From the NCBI RefSeq assembly GCF_001039355.2, contig NW_019775180.1, forward strand, positions 40,228-104,227: 64,000 bases of DNA, read 5' to 3'. The translations under genes were made by a program, and so were the position numbers. The DNA is from Lingula anatina. Lineage: Eukaryota; Brachiopoda; Lingulata; Lingulida; Lingulidae. The notes below the pieces were generated by a model. It was not told where the DNA came from. It did no database searches and saw only the letters and a list, made by a program, of their open reading frames with translations. Positions 35,367 to 47,812 of this stretch are shown here, one piece after another; the stretch's first letter is position 1, and every line of letters begins with the position of its first letter.

Positions 35367-35555
35367 CAGTTGAATCTGAGGAAAAACCACTTGTACACAA
35401 AAAGAAGGGCATAACTTCATTAAAACTGAACCGATCAAGTTTTTTTGACTTGATCCGAATAATAGTCCTGTGAATCAGTCCTACAAGCTTAGCTGTCAAT
35501 TCTGTATATTTATTTATCTTTTTTGCTCAGACTGTTTAAGGGGATTTGAACTGCG

Positions 35556-35692
35556 CTCTGTTAGTATCATATTAACTTTTTTCTATTTTCATTTAAGTTT
35601 TATTTTATGGAATTTTCACCGCGGTGAAAATTATTTCTACCGCGAACTATGAAAATAGAAAAAAGTTACTATGATACTAACAAAGCTCTGTA
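35556..35692. mobile_element. small CCGCGG-family MITE (copy 1)
   Basis: The termini GCTCTGTTAGTATCATATTA and its near complement TATGATACTAACAAAGCTCTG enclose TTTTCACCGCGGTGAAAATT and a degenerate second unit. About 137 bp, fully foldable. Confidence 0.75.
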
Positions 35693-36539
35693 GATTTGTA
35701 ATTAATTGTTTCCTCGTCCATCTTGCTTAGGGTCATTGTATCTGTCTATTTTGATGTCCGTGCCATGTTGATTGTGTGGCATTTTTATTCACCTTCACGT
35801 ATCTTTGGGGAAAATTTTGACAATATTTAGCTTCGCTATTAGATATGGAGAAGCATGGGCTTCGGACGCCTGCACTATTAAATATTATGAAACGATCTGA
35901 CTGAAGATAAAATCTAGTAACTCCAAAAAAAAAAAAAAACAAAACAAAAAACAAAATTGTTTAACTGGATACAGAATAGTTGGTCAAACAGTTTGTTTTG
36001 TTCAACCACTTAATTAAAACCGCTGATAACTGATAAAAAACCACAAGCGTCCTAACTCCGAAATGAGTCATCCAGTACTATCAGATGTCTCTGAATAAGT
36101 CGAAGAAGAGGGTCTCCATGGGTATTTTTGTACCAGTGAAAGCCACTTTTCTGTCCGACTTTTTATTTCCCCGAGATGCACGACTCATGAATGCGGCTTT
36201 TTATTCTTGGCCCTTCGCGAACGAAGTCATTATACCCGGTGATAGTTCATTTTCAGGATTTTTGATCTGAATAAGGTTAATTTACGGTGCTTTGTGAGTT
36301 GATGATTTTATTTACCCTTGAACCGTGATCACTACCCCCACTGAACCCTCGAAGAACCACCCATGTCGACAGTAATACGTTAGCGTAAAGCGTGCTTATC
36401 TGAGAATCAAATAAACAATCGGCCCGTAAAGATGTCCACGGTCTCCTGATTGATGTTATGATAATGTGAAGGTTTGGCAAAAAATGCAAAATCCAGTGCA
36501 GTCAGGGATGGAAAAATCTTAGTGCAGGGCTTNGTGAAC

Positions 36540-37600
36540 TTAAGTTTCCCATCTATATTTACCACCTATATAATTAAAGTCCCGCTTGCAGTTTTATGCA
36601 AAGGGAATCCCATATTGTTATTACTAAATACTTAACGTTATTTTTGGACAATGTATTTTTAAATATTTTTGTGATGTGTTTGCCCATACATCTTATCTTA
36701 AAAGATGTAATCTCGGTTTCTCGGAAAGGTTTCTTTCTACCAATATTCCCAATAATACGCAAATTATTATTTAGGGAAAAGCCACGTACAACATTGCAGC
36801 ATTTCGGTGATTTTTAATCTATGCGAATACTGCCCGCTTCCTCCACATTCCTGGGATGATTGGCACATAGACTGGTTAAACCGCGTGCATGTGCATGTGA
36901 GTGTCTTTATCAACTTCCTTCCCAGACATCTGGTAAATTTTGGATTCGTATAATACGGAGCTTTGTTAGTATCATATTAACTTTTTTTATTTTCATTTAA
37001 GTTTTATGTTATGGAATTTTCACCGCGGTGAAAATTATTTCTACCGCGGTGAAAAATAATTTACACCGCGGTGGGAATTAATTTTCACCGCGGTGGAAAA
37101 TAATTTTCACCGCGGTGGTAATTCCTGGCCATCTTGGCCCGGGTAATGCATACATGTAGGTTATATGAATCCAACATTTACCAGATGTCTGGATAGGACG
37201 TTGATTAAGACAAGCACATGCACATGCACGCGGTTTAACCGGTCTATGTGCCTATCATCCCAGGAATCTGGAGGAAGCGGGCAGTATTCGAATAGATTAA
37301 AAATCACCGAAATGCTGCAATGTTGTACGTGGCTTTTCCCTAAATAATAATTTGCGTATTATTGGGAATATTGGTAGAAAGAAACCTTTCCGAGAAACCG
37401 AGATTATATCTATTAAGATAAGATCTAAGAAACACATCACAAAAATATTTAAAAATACATTGTCCAAAAATAACTTTAAGTATTTAGTAATAACAATGGG
37501 ATACCCTTTGCATAAAACTGCAAGCGGGACTTTAATTATGGAGGTGGTAAATATAGATGGGAAACTGAAGTTCACGGCAGTGGCCCCACGAACAGATCCA
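36540..37600. repeat. ~1.06-kb inverted repeat (arms ~400 bp)
   Basis: The left arm (about 36540-36950) and right arm (about 37170-37597) are reverse complements with about 90% or better agreement by eye. Examples: TTCCCATCTATATTTACCAC at 36546 against GTGGTAAATATAGATGGGAA at 37545; GTACAACATTGCAGCATTTC at 36785 against GAAATGCTGCAATGTTGTAC at 37309. The centre holds the CACCGCGGTG cluster. The weak ORFs in each arm mirror each other and need not be coding. An N at 36533, right at the left boundary, raises the possibility of an assembly artefact. Confidence 0.85.
36954..37166. mobile_element. CACCGCGGTG palindrome cluster (copy 2)
   Basis: It begins TACGGAGCTTTGTTAGTATC, has five CACCGCGGTG-type palindromes at about 20-bp spacing separated by AAAATTATTT-type linkers, and ends CCTGGCCATCTTGGCCCGGG plus ATACATGTAGGTTATA. 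It forms the centre of the large inverted repeat. Confidence 0.8.
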
Positions 37601-37654
37601 CCAACCTTGTGTGTATGTAACAATAGCATGCACCGTGACGGAATCTGGCAAATG

Positions 37655-37894
37655 TAAGGTTCTCATTACCTATTCATCACCCGGGCCGAGATGGCCAGGA
37701 ATTACCACCGCGGTGAAAATTATTTTCCACCGTGGTGAAAATTAATTCCCACCGCGTTGTAAATTATTTTCACCGTGGTGAAAATTATTTTCACTGCGGT
37801 AGAAATAATTTCCACCGCGGTGAAAATTCCATAAAATAAAACTTAAATGAAAATAGAAAAAAGTTAATATGATACTAACAAAGCTCCGTAGTAT
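37655..37894. mobile_element. CACCGCGGTG palindrome cluster (copy 3, inverted)
   Basis: Reverse orientation relative to copy 2: CCCGGGCCGAGATGGCCAGG, then five CCGCGG-type palindromes (some mutated, e.g. CACCGTGGTG), ending ATGATACTAACAAAGCTCCG. Confidence 0.8.
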
Positions 37895-38153
37895 AACCTA
37901 CATGTATGCATCACCCGGGCCGAGATGGCCAGGAATTACCACCGCGGTGAAAATTATTTTCCACCGCGGTGAAAATTATTTTCCACCGCGGTGAAAATTA
38001 ATTCCCACCGCGGTGTAAATTTATTTTCACTGCGGTGAAAATAATTTTCACCGCGGTAGAAATAATTTTCACCGCGGTGAAAATTCCATATAATAAAACT
38101 TAAATGAAAATAAAAAAAGTTAATATGATACTAACAAAGCTCCGTAGATAACA
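37895..38153. mobile_element. CACCGCGGTG palindrome cluster (copy 4)
   Basis: Directly abuts copy 3 in the same orientation: TATAACCTACATGTATGCAT, CCCGGGCCGAGATGGCCAGG, seven palindromes, ending ATGATACTAACAAAGCTCCG. Confidence 0.8.
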
Positions 38154-41100
38154 CAATTTGTAACATTTTTCGTTAGCACAATAGACACCGTGGCACGTTT
38201 GTCCTTTGTGTACGTTGGACTCTTTGTACAAATCTAAAAGAAATGAAAAAAAAATACGTAAGTATGCGATAATAAGAAACTAAGAAACTAATAGAAACAA
38301 ACTACAGTATATGCGTTAAAGGAAAAAAAAATACATTTTACAATTACTCACATTATATGCTATCTACGGTTCCAAACACAGGTGACCAACCGGTATGCTT
38401 GCTACTTGTCTACTAAATTCTCTCGAGATTTCTATATCATGCATACCCAAAACCACGTGACTGATTACTGTTCACCTAACTAGAGTGACCACAGGGTCAT
38501 GTGACTTGGCGCACTAACATTTTTGGTTGCAAACTGTACAGTTAAATGCCCTGTAAGCTAATGAAATGCTTGACAAATTCAAAATACCATGGAAAATAAA
38601 TCACATTTAATTTTTATGATAAGAATATTCACATGGGACCGTAAATATCTCTGTCCGGTAAGGTTTGTTATGGCGACTGTCGGTAGCTCTTCTTGCTTTG
38701 TACTTAGTACGCGTGCGGTACTTTTTAAATCCAGCAACCGTCTCTTTAACAAATTTTTGCACTTAGACAAGATGTAAATATTAGAAATTACCGAAGCTGA
38801 TTACGTTCAATCAAGGAGGTACTCCTTGGTGTCAGTAAGAGGGATGTATTTGTTTTCATTTGCAAAATGTCATCCGGCTTCGTTTTGGAAACAGACGGGC
38901 AACAAAAGCGTAATTACTCGATTACTTCCTTAAGAGAAATTTATCATCGTTCAGACAGGCTTTATGTACATCTGTCCTGGCCTTGGACGAATAAATTTGT
39001 CGAACTATTTAGCCACGACACGACGATCCTACATGACGACGATGAGATAAAGAGAGATGAATCATATCCTTGCCATAACAGTGCTAATAAATGTTATACT
39101 TTATTCATTGTACTGTAGTTTATACATCCAGATATTTACAGCCGACATCTACATTGGTTGATGAAAATGTACAGTAAAAATTAAGTATACTATTAAACAA
39201 TAATAATATATCGTGAATTATGACTACTCTTATAAAATAACATGATATATAATTTGCTGCTGTATGTTTAATCTTAACCAGAAGATTCGGCACCCGTCAG
39301 AATCTGAGAACGCGCCTACAAAGCAGACAAAATCTGCCAAGTTGAAGGGTCTTTTAAAAAGCCGCCCAGAAGCGTTCGATTAGACTACATGTAGAGGACA
39401 GATATGATTCAAGTAGACAGAAGATAGAAGTAAGAATATTATTATTAAAAAAAACCCAGAAACTGTCATGTTTAAAAAGATAAATGAATGAATGAAAATA
39501 AATAATCTCACACTTTTCAAAAAAAAAAAAAAGAAAGAAAGAAAATAAGAATCTTCCGTCTTTCAAGACGTGTAGTTGTAGTGCACCTTGTATTACACGT
39601 ATACTAAAATTTGTGATAATAAATAATATTAACAGTATAAACAAATAATAAAACTTCAGTTTAATTCATATTTGTTTGTGGTTTATCACTTTTTCTTCAA
39701 TAACTCCTTATTTTCTTGCATTGGATTGGCATTACGTTAAATTTTGTTATTTCAGATGTTCCGAAGCTATCATAAAAACGGCTCTTTGTTTGTATAAGGA
39801 TTATACAATGTATACAAATTGTGCAGCAGCCAGGACAGTTGCTGTAAAGCAGGATGAGAGTTCAGCACTACAGAATCTGACGTAGCAGAGCTGCGTGTAA
39901 GAACAGATGGTTCCAATCTCAACGTTCTGTACAGGTCTTTTCTGCTGATAATACTCATATACATATGAAACCAGAACGGTCAAATACACATGGACTGAAA
40001 GGTGGCTAGTATGAAAAAATAATATAAACGCAACAGTGTTGATGTAGACAAATGCCATTCTCTATCACTTATGCAAAATGTATTTTATGGTCTAGATTCT
40101 GGGAACTGCAGTTTATATATTCAGACCTGTTTTGTATCTGGCAGCCACCAGGTCAATCACGCAGTGTTATTTTTGGCTGAGCCCAAACAGTTTACAAACA
40201 CAGTGTGTTGCATTTCTAGTTCTCCTTGCGTCAAGATCAGACGTCAAATGTACCAGCTAGTGGCTGTCTAGAAGGTAAAACAGACATCTCATGTTCTGAT
40301 AGGGTGAATCTGACTTTTATAACTAAAAAAGCTGAACAGGCTCTTTGGATATCACAAGTCGGAGGTAGGTGTGGTTTTCCATACTAAATCTTGTTTAAGA
40401 ATCTGTGTTTTTGAATTTAAACCTACACAGATGCACATTTGAAGTTCTATGGTTTTAAGTAAATAGCGAATTGCGATCTTCAAATGTGAAAGTTATCATC
40501 ATCTCAGTCAGTAACCCGAAATGACTACAACCTCGATACTACTTACCTTTATAGGTAATGATACCTGACTGAGTATCTGGACAAACACCGACCGACGAAG
40601 AGAATACGTAAGATTGAATGTGTTGATGAACTAATACGATAATGAATAGTTAAAATACGACATTCACTTTTTTCGTCAGAAGAAATTCGAAAGGTTCAGT
40701 CGACGTACTGAAATTCAACATAATTCAGCCGATTATTGTCTCATGTAAGCGGAAATCGGACTTGGTGATAATGGTTACTAGATATAATGTCAATGAATCT
40801 GAAAATGAGGATTATAACGCGTCTGTGTTATTGCTACGTTTCCTGGGTTTATACAAATAACGTGAAGTAAAGGTCAAACGGCTCCATCACATATTTTTGT
40901 TTCTAGATGACGTCAATCATTTTCTGATCGACAGGTTGCGCACTATCCAAACATTTTATGTTCATTTCAGACAGATCAATCTTTTCTTTTCATTTTGCAT
41001 GGTGGATGAATCCCGCCTCAGTAATCATGAGTAATCTGTAGAATAGATCAACTAATCCATTACTCATGAGTCTTGCTCTTTTTCAGAATGAATTGTAGAT

Positions 41101-41241
41101 TCGGACAACATAAGCAGTTAGCAAAAACCAGGCAATGAGATTGATGAGACGGGTTTTCTGAAACATTGTAACGCTCTTTTCAGAGCGTTCTTAACACAAT
41201 AAGTGCGCAAAATTGACATTTTCTTGCATAACGAGGTCAGA

Positions 41242-44200
41242 ATGTCGGTGACAAGTGCCATGGATGTAATAGACTATGAGGTCTGGAACTTCAACTATGA
41301 CCCTCATTTATTTCGCCACCCGCTTTGGATGACCAGCAATCACTTAAAATATCGACTGTACAGAGATAATCTCGGTGTTATGCACTGTCTGAAGGATGGA
41401 GAAGGAAGATACATCAAATCACCACGGTATGATTTTGCTTACTTAAAAACAATGTGCCTAAATAAGTATTTTTCAAGCCTCTTGAATGTAAATGTACATT
41501 ATGTAGTATAACAAATAAAGATATATAGGCTCTGTTCTCACAACTTTTAGATCGATCTATCACCGCGGGGAGTCTCACTAGATTACTGTCAGATAATCCC
41601 CCTTAAGTGTCCGTCCCCGCCTACTACAAGCTTTAAGGGGTAATTAACTTTCGTGTCCGCCCGGCTGACAGCTATTTAGCGTGAACCCCCAGGGAGTTGG
41701 GTCGATCCAATGTAGGTCGATCTAATCTATGAGAATGGGGTGATAGATATATAAATAAAGATAAAGTGATATATAGATTGTATGTGAATGCCATTAAAGC
41801 CTTTTAAAATGGATACAACTCTTGAGCGTATAATGTAGACCAAAAGACTTGTTACATGGAAAACAGGCCACTGAGGTGACAAAACGAATACGATTAAATA
41901 TAACCAATATATAAGAAATATAGTTGTCGCTTTCAAAAGACGAATTTACTACCCCTTTTAACATAAAACGACATAAGATGTCACGTCAAAGAAAAGAGGA
42001 AACACAAGATTCAAATGTAAAAAAAATATTCAGTAAGAATTTGACCCCTTTCAACCTTGTTTCCTCCTTCGCGAATATTATTTCAAGAAGTCTTTGTCTT
42101 ATACACGTTTGATAATTGATTGCTAACACAATTTCAGGTCTCTCTCCGATGTCTGCATCTATGACATTGTTTGTAACCTCGACATTTTGCGGCAGATGCA
42201 GGACCCGTATTTACCCTTGGATCTTTACCCTCGACTCCTCTCAGAGGCCATCTATCAACGTGAACTTCATGCGATTGAATATCTCATCGCCACTTGGCCT
42301 CAGTCAGTACTTAAACTGTATGACGTCGTGCCGTTAGAAGATCAAATTGAGCACGATTATTTGACCACACCAATTGACGGCAACGAAGGCACTAACCTAC
42401 TGGACTGCATCATGCTTGGCCTGTTGAATAGACAGCCCCAAGCAATGATGCAAGTCATTGATTTCACTGGTTTTGAAAAGGGTATGCGATGAAATGAGAA
42501 ATCGAAACATTAATATTTTCATTAATCTGTTTTGTATTTTGCTGATATTTCGTCTTACTTTAATTCACTGTTTATTTATGTATATGTTTGTTTTAGCAAT
42601 GTAACAAATCCTATCACCTTACAATGTCCAGGAATATTTACGCGTACGTGTAACTTTAGGCAAATGTGAAGTTATGTATTGTAGCATTATTATATTTCAA
42701 ATGACTAATTCATTATGTGGCTTTCCGTTGCTGTTGCCATTCATTTATGACTAAGAAATGAGTTTTTTTACTTTGTCTTTTTAGATCGTAAACTTTGCAG
42801 AGAGTTGTCAAGACTTCCAGTATTGTGGATGGAGCCTGAAGATAGAACTGTTAACATGCTATACGACTATATGTATCCTACCTATGGTGAGTTCTAATGT
42901 CATTACCTGTCTCAAGGACGAAGGAGTGTGATGATGTGAAATCAAAAGGTAACAATGGTAATAATGTTTGGTGGATGTTAGCAATGATAAGATGTTTCTG
43001 AACATTTTACGGTATTGCTAAGGTTGAGATTGCAATGTTATTTCTACATTTTAACTCAGCTACATGTTTCATAAATGTAAGATTTCATTTTTTTCTTTCC
43101 AAAGCCTTATGTTTGTGTTTTCTAGTTTTAAACTGGAATCATTTGGATTCGCCAGTGCTTCCTAGAATGACGTTTATTTGTTGGCCTGTAACAAATGATA
43201 TTGCTGCTTTTTGTTTCAGAAATCGCGAAGGACAAAATTCAGAGGTATCTGAACCGAATATCCGTAATATATCACCAGTTTGATAGCGAGTTTAAACATG
43301 GCACTAAAATGGGTATGTACTACACAGAATGTGAGTGTCAGAAGTGCCCTTTAGGAGATTGGTACCGGAGCGGTAATGGTATTACGGACATGTTGTTATT
43401 TGCTTTTCCGATAACAGTGTGTTCTTGCACGTCGGTCTTAGAAGTTGTAAGGCGCACAATGAATTTTTCCTGGAAATTTCAACATCTTTCATTTCATCAC
43501 CAAGGTACACCATATCCAAAACCGTTAACAAATTACGAACAATAAAACCGTTTTTTTTTTTTCGAGTACTAGGTTTCTCACATTGACTCGCTCTCGTAAT
43601 GGAAATTTCACCAGTGACGGTAAAGATTGAAAACTTCGAACTTCAGAAATGGGTTTATAGCTCGTGATCTTCTCAATGGTTTTGGCTACAATGTAGGTCT
43701 ACTTTGTGATTGATAAGAAAATTGCTGGCATTCTGGAAATGAATTTTCTGCTATGTAAAGGTCCAATGTGCATTGTATATTCCTTTACCGTATAATTTTT
43801 ATTAAACATTTACATATATTTCTCTGGCTAATTCTGTGTACATGTCCGTACTGTGTGAATTTTTGCATAGAATTTTTGCGCAAAAATGATGTCATTAAGA
43901 AGGTGACCTTTGATGGAGACCACATTGTTTGTCCTAAACGCACTGCAATCGCAATTTTTCAGCCCCCCTCACCATTCTGTTGGATTTAAAGATGACCCTT
44001 GATGATGTTGCTTTCGGTTTGTGTCTCCAGTGGCATACACCTTTTAGGTTTGTATGTAACAAACTGTGGATAAAGGAAATACCTGAAGTTGGGACATCAA
44101 CCAAAAGACTTGCCAATGTGTTGGAATTGTCCGTAAGTAAATCTTTTTTATTTTATGGATTCAGCTAAACTGTATGATGGATTCCAAGCAACTACAATAA

Positions 44201-45733
44201 GTAATTAGTAAATAAATATTCGCAAGGTTATTTAATCCTAATTATTTTTAATGTACAGACACAGATGTGCATGTGCATATAGCTGTCACCTGCGTCTGTC
44301 GTCGCCGTCATCATCGTCGCCGTCGTCACCGTGCACTTTCGGTGCCATAGCGACACGTGGAAAACTATTAAATACATCAAATCCTGCTCAATGTTTATAC
44401 ATTTGACAGTTTTGTTGCCGTGTCTCTTATGTTTATGAAAAAGGATTAGGGTTGGAAGATCTTGCAAATGTTTGTTTTTCAATATTTGTAGTTGCTTGGA
44501 ATACACAAGTTTAAGATGTGTTACTAAGGTGTGTTGTCTTAGGTTCATTATGACGCGAGAGAACTTTTTTTTTCTAGAAGAGAAGTTTTTTTATAAGTAT
44601 TTATCAGGAGACATGCAAATCATTTTATCTTATGCTTTTTTCATCGACCAATAGCACGTGTTCTGGTGTAAAAAAGTAAATCGTTTCTAAAGAAACAAAA
44701 CGTTTTAAACTTACATTACATGTACGTTTCTGGACCAAACGATTTACTTTTTTACCACCTCTACTTCTGCGACAATTAGCACACTCAGAACAGCAGATTA
44801 ACAGATCCGCGGATCAAATATGGCGACCCTCTAAAAAGCTTGTCGCTTATAACCGATTAGACACTGAATAGATTCCCCGTAACAAACATTCAAGTGCGTA
44901 GGCCATATTTGATCCGCGGATCTGTTAGTCCGCTGATCTGAAGCGCTCACTGAAATCATATTTCATCTCAAAAAATTTTTGTGTTTAATTGATAGCTACT
45001 CACTCATTTGGAAATCTCCAGTCCATGCATCGCCAAGGATGGTAGGAAACTGAGAGAGTTTCTGGCGGGTTTAGAGCAGTTGAAACACGTCACAGCACTC
45101 AGCATACCTAGTACTGTCGACACCTCAGTTGTACCACAGGCGGCAGAGAAGATCAACAAAACTCTACAGAAAATGAGAACTTTGAAACGCCTCAACTTTG
45201 CGTACTGTAATCTCAAACTGAGTGTCAAACCGCTCTTACAAGGACTGTCACAAAAGTTTGAATATTTGAATCTCAGAGACTGTAGATTGATCGAAGACGA
45301 TGTTCACTTTCTATTGCATTGGAAACCAGTTGTGTATTTACGAGAACTGAATCTCAGTAACAACAACTTGACTTTTGTGGAGCACGTGTCAACAATGCTG
45401 GTGCAGAAGATGAAACTGTTGACATGTTTTGCAGTGTCCTACTGCTCGTTGAGTGTCGGCGCACTTCAGAGGATTGTGAAAAAAGCGCGACTTCACGGAC
45501 AAATGAAAGTGTTGGCCATTCAAAACTTTACTCCAATGAGTGACGAAGACATGAGTAACATCTTGCTTGATTGCGCCATGCTCACGACTCTACAGAAATG
45601 CATCATGCTCCCAGAAACGTATGCCTTTCCTGGGAACAACGAGAATGAGAGGGAAGAAAACCTTGAACTCACGCTGGATTTCTGTTACGAGTTCCTTAGA
45701 TCTCATAAGCGTGAAGATATTGCCATTGCCTGA
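41242..45733 (+). CDS. LRRC14/PRAME-like leucine-rich-repeat protein, six exons
   Basis: Exons 41242-41426, 42138-42481, 42785-42886, 43220-43312, 43963-44132 and 44996-45733 keep one frame and give 543 aa (vertebrate LRRC14 is about 490). Exon 2 carries the N-terminal region typical of LRRC14/PRAME proteins: LPLDLYPRLLSEAIY, HAIEYLIATWP, LLDCIMLGLLNRQPQ, VIDFTGF. Exon 5 has ILLDLKMTLDDVAFG, matching the strand that opens the LRR arc. The 246-codon last exon holds irregular LRRs (LEYLNLRDCRL-like, LRELNLSNNNLTF, LTCFAVSYCSLS). In vertebrates LRRC14 acts in the cytosol as a negative regulator of NF-kB signalling through IKK, and PRAMEs act as CUL2 adaptors; which role applies here is unknown. 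The initiator ATG (41242) is the first in-frame; the spacing to exon 2 leaves room for additional 5' exons. Confidence 0.8.
41531..41742. mobile_element. MITE, GACCCCATTCCCA family (copy 4) in LRRC14-like intron 1
   Basis: Contains TTAGATCGATCTA, GGGGAGTCTCACTAGATTAC and GTCCCCGCCTACTACAAGC in the same order as copy 2, and ends ATCTATGAGAATGGGGTG. Confidence 0.75.
44255..44345. repeat. dispersed TGTACAGACACAGATGTG...GTGCACTTTC repeat (copy 1)
   Basis: Starts TGTACAGACACAGATGTG, contains TCACCTGCGTCTGTCGTCGC and a (CGTCGC)n-like core, and ends CCGTGCACTTTCGGTG. The same text in inverse orientation lies at 57585-57662. It sits in the intron before the LRR exon. Confidence 0.8.
44664..44758. 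repeat. inverted repeat GGTGTAAAAAAGTAAATCGT
   Basis: GGTGTAAAAAAGTAAATCGTTT is matched by AAACGATTTACTTTTTTACCACC (two short mismatches), with a ~50-bp loop. MITE-like. Confidence 0.75.
44791..44935. repeat. inverted repeat with GATCCGCGGATC termini
   Basis: CAGCAGATTAACAGATCCGC through GGATCAAATATGG is matched by CCATATTTGATCCGCGGATC then TGTTAGTCCGCTG. Arms are 33 bp and the loop about 80 bp. MITE-like, in the same intron. Confidence 0.8.
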
Positions 45734-47812
45734 GCCAATGTATGATCGATTTGACTGTGGAACCGATAATACCTTAATTTAAAACGGACGAATCATAAAG
45801 ACATCAAACTTTGGATTGCAGGCTGGAATTCCATTTTTTAAGAAATGGAAGTAGTTCGTAGATATTGGCTTTGAGATGGAGTTCCTGCTTTTCTATAACC
45901 TTCATTTGAACAAGATCAATAGGGGCGAAGAGTTGCATGATACTCCATGGAATGCATTTTGGTCGCTCTGTCGACAGCTTTTCGCTGGTGCTCGATGTTA
46001 TCTAATCTTATTCAAGTGGGCGTGGTATTCAGATATTTTCCTTTTTCACGTGGTCATCTTCATCTCAAGTCTCCATTTGCAATTTTAAGTGATGCCTTTT
46101 GCACCACTCATCGAGTTTAAGGCATACGTAAGTTAAACAGTATTTATCGAAAGAAAATTTTTCTTTGATGTTAAAATCGCCCTGTATAAAAAAGATTATT
46201 TACTCATCGTTTTTTCTTGCAGAATTTCATAGATAAATAGATAAATCCATTTAACACACAAACATTGGGCTTCTCTTTTTATTTGTAATAAATATTTTTA
46301 CAAGATGTACACGCAGCTTAATTTTTGCTATTTCTTTTGATAGTGATACAAATTATACAATTATATTTACATTTTAGGATAAATGAGTATTATATTATAT
46401 TATCCATATATACAAGGAAGGCAAAAAAATTCATTACAAGCGTAATGTGAAGCAATGACTATCATGTATATTATTACAATGTCTTAATGTAATCATATAA
46501 TTCTTAAATATAAAATCAAGTGCAAGCCATGCATTGTGCCTGAGATTTCAAAACAAATGGTTACGCTGGTGAAAAGTTTAAAGACGAACCAGTCAGCACC
46601 AATACAAAATCCACTTACACCAATCAAAAATGAACACACACACTAAATGCAACGATACACATTACAACATTATGCAAAACAAACACACTCACCCAATTAA
46701 CTTACATTCAAACAGCAACTACAGTAGAGGTGGTACAATCTTGGATTGAATAAGAAACCTACATAAAACCAAATCAGGTTGAACTCTCCACCTCAAATAA
46801 TTTATCAAACTTTGTTTCATCTACAAAGGTTACAATCTCTCCACACTCAAAAGCAATGGCAAAATGTATATTCCAATAAATAATTGATTTCAATGAGACT
46901 GAATCTTAAATGATTACTTATGAAAGATAAATTAATGAACCTTGCACCAAAATATGGAGATCTTAAAATTATCATTGCCATATATGATACCTTTACAAAG
47001 TAGCATCTGCCTGATGTGAAAAAGAATATCATTTGCAAGACACCTGCACAATGTCTCATCACCACATTAATTGCCTTAAATCAATCTTTCTCATGGAGCC
47101 TGCCAAGGGCTGGTAAAGCTTCACAGTACTTAAATAGCAAGACCATCTCTTCCATTTCACCAGTAAGAGGACCACATTGTTCTCTCCAGTAAGAAATGCA
47201 GGTAGTCTGTAGTTAAAACTCTTATTATACACTGCAGAACTAAGTCAATGCCAAGTTCTTCCCACAGTCACTTCAATATCCAGCACTTCATATACAATAC
47301 TGTAATCTTAAATAGTAACCTGATAACACTTTTATCAAGATATTTTCTAATGATATTGATCACTAGTTACTACAACACCATGATATCTAGGTCTTGCACC
47401 ATGTACATTAGTTGTTTGTGTGACAATGTGATGTACTGAATCATTGTCTTATACAAGATTATTTAACTCGGCATCATTCAAGTAACAAGAAAAATAAACT
47501 ACTAATGTTATTAAGATATATCTCACTTGTAAATGCAACAAGGTACATATTACTTGTGTACTACAATATATCTATCAGCAGCTACTGTAACAAGATATCT
47601 CAAACTAGTTACTAGTTACCAGTTAAAATACACTGAAACCCACCAACAATATCTGATAGCACATTATGCCCAACTTCGAAAAACATCACTTCTTCGCATG
47701 GGCATGTCCAGTGCATGGCGTGGTGTTGTTTCAACTAACCCAATGGTTTCTCAAAATGATTTCCATTTTGTAACCATCTTTCCATACCCATGATGTGAAT
47801 TTTTGGCAACTA
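45734..47812. other. convergent 3' regions of the LRRC14-like gene and ULK
   Basis: No coding text. The two genes point at each other across 2.1 kb of AT-rich sequence, presumably containing both 3' UTRs. Minus-strand AATAAA candidates occur around 46277-46284. Confidence 0.5.

Larger units (their letters stand above)
34159..41241. other. 7-kb gene-poor repeat region
   Basis: Separately listed MITEs and palindromes occupy much of this interval. The remainder (about 34.2-34.7, 35.7-36.5 and 38.2-41.2 kb) has no ORF that I can tie to a family. An open stretch at 38867-39118 has a good ATG but no homology I recognise. One unresolved base (N) is at 36533. Confidence 0.6.

Noticed and set aside
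37297-37657. Overlapping ORFs on both strands around 37.3-37.7 kb and their mirror at 36.57-36.82 kb
   Set aside because: They are the two arms of one inverted repeat read in opposite directions; mirrored frames follow from the palindrome and show no family motif.
37700-38100. Regularly spaced palindromes resembling a CRISPR array
   Set aside because: Spacers are themselves repeated AAAATTATTT linkers, there are no cas genes and the genome is eukaryotic.
38867-39118. 83-aa ORF with a good ATG
   Set aside because: No recognisable domain, no flanking splice signals linking it to another exon; could be chance in a gene-poor area.
43768-43989. Open stretch ending ...CPKRTAIAIF before the fifth LRRC14-like exon
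   Set aside because: The acceptor TTTTTCAG at 43955-43962 joins exon 4 to exon 5 in the correct phase and gives the conserved ILLDLKM text; the upstream stretch has no match and is intron.
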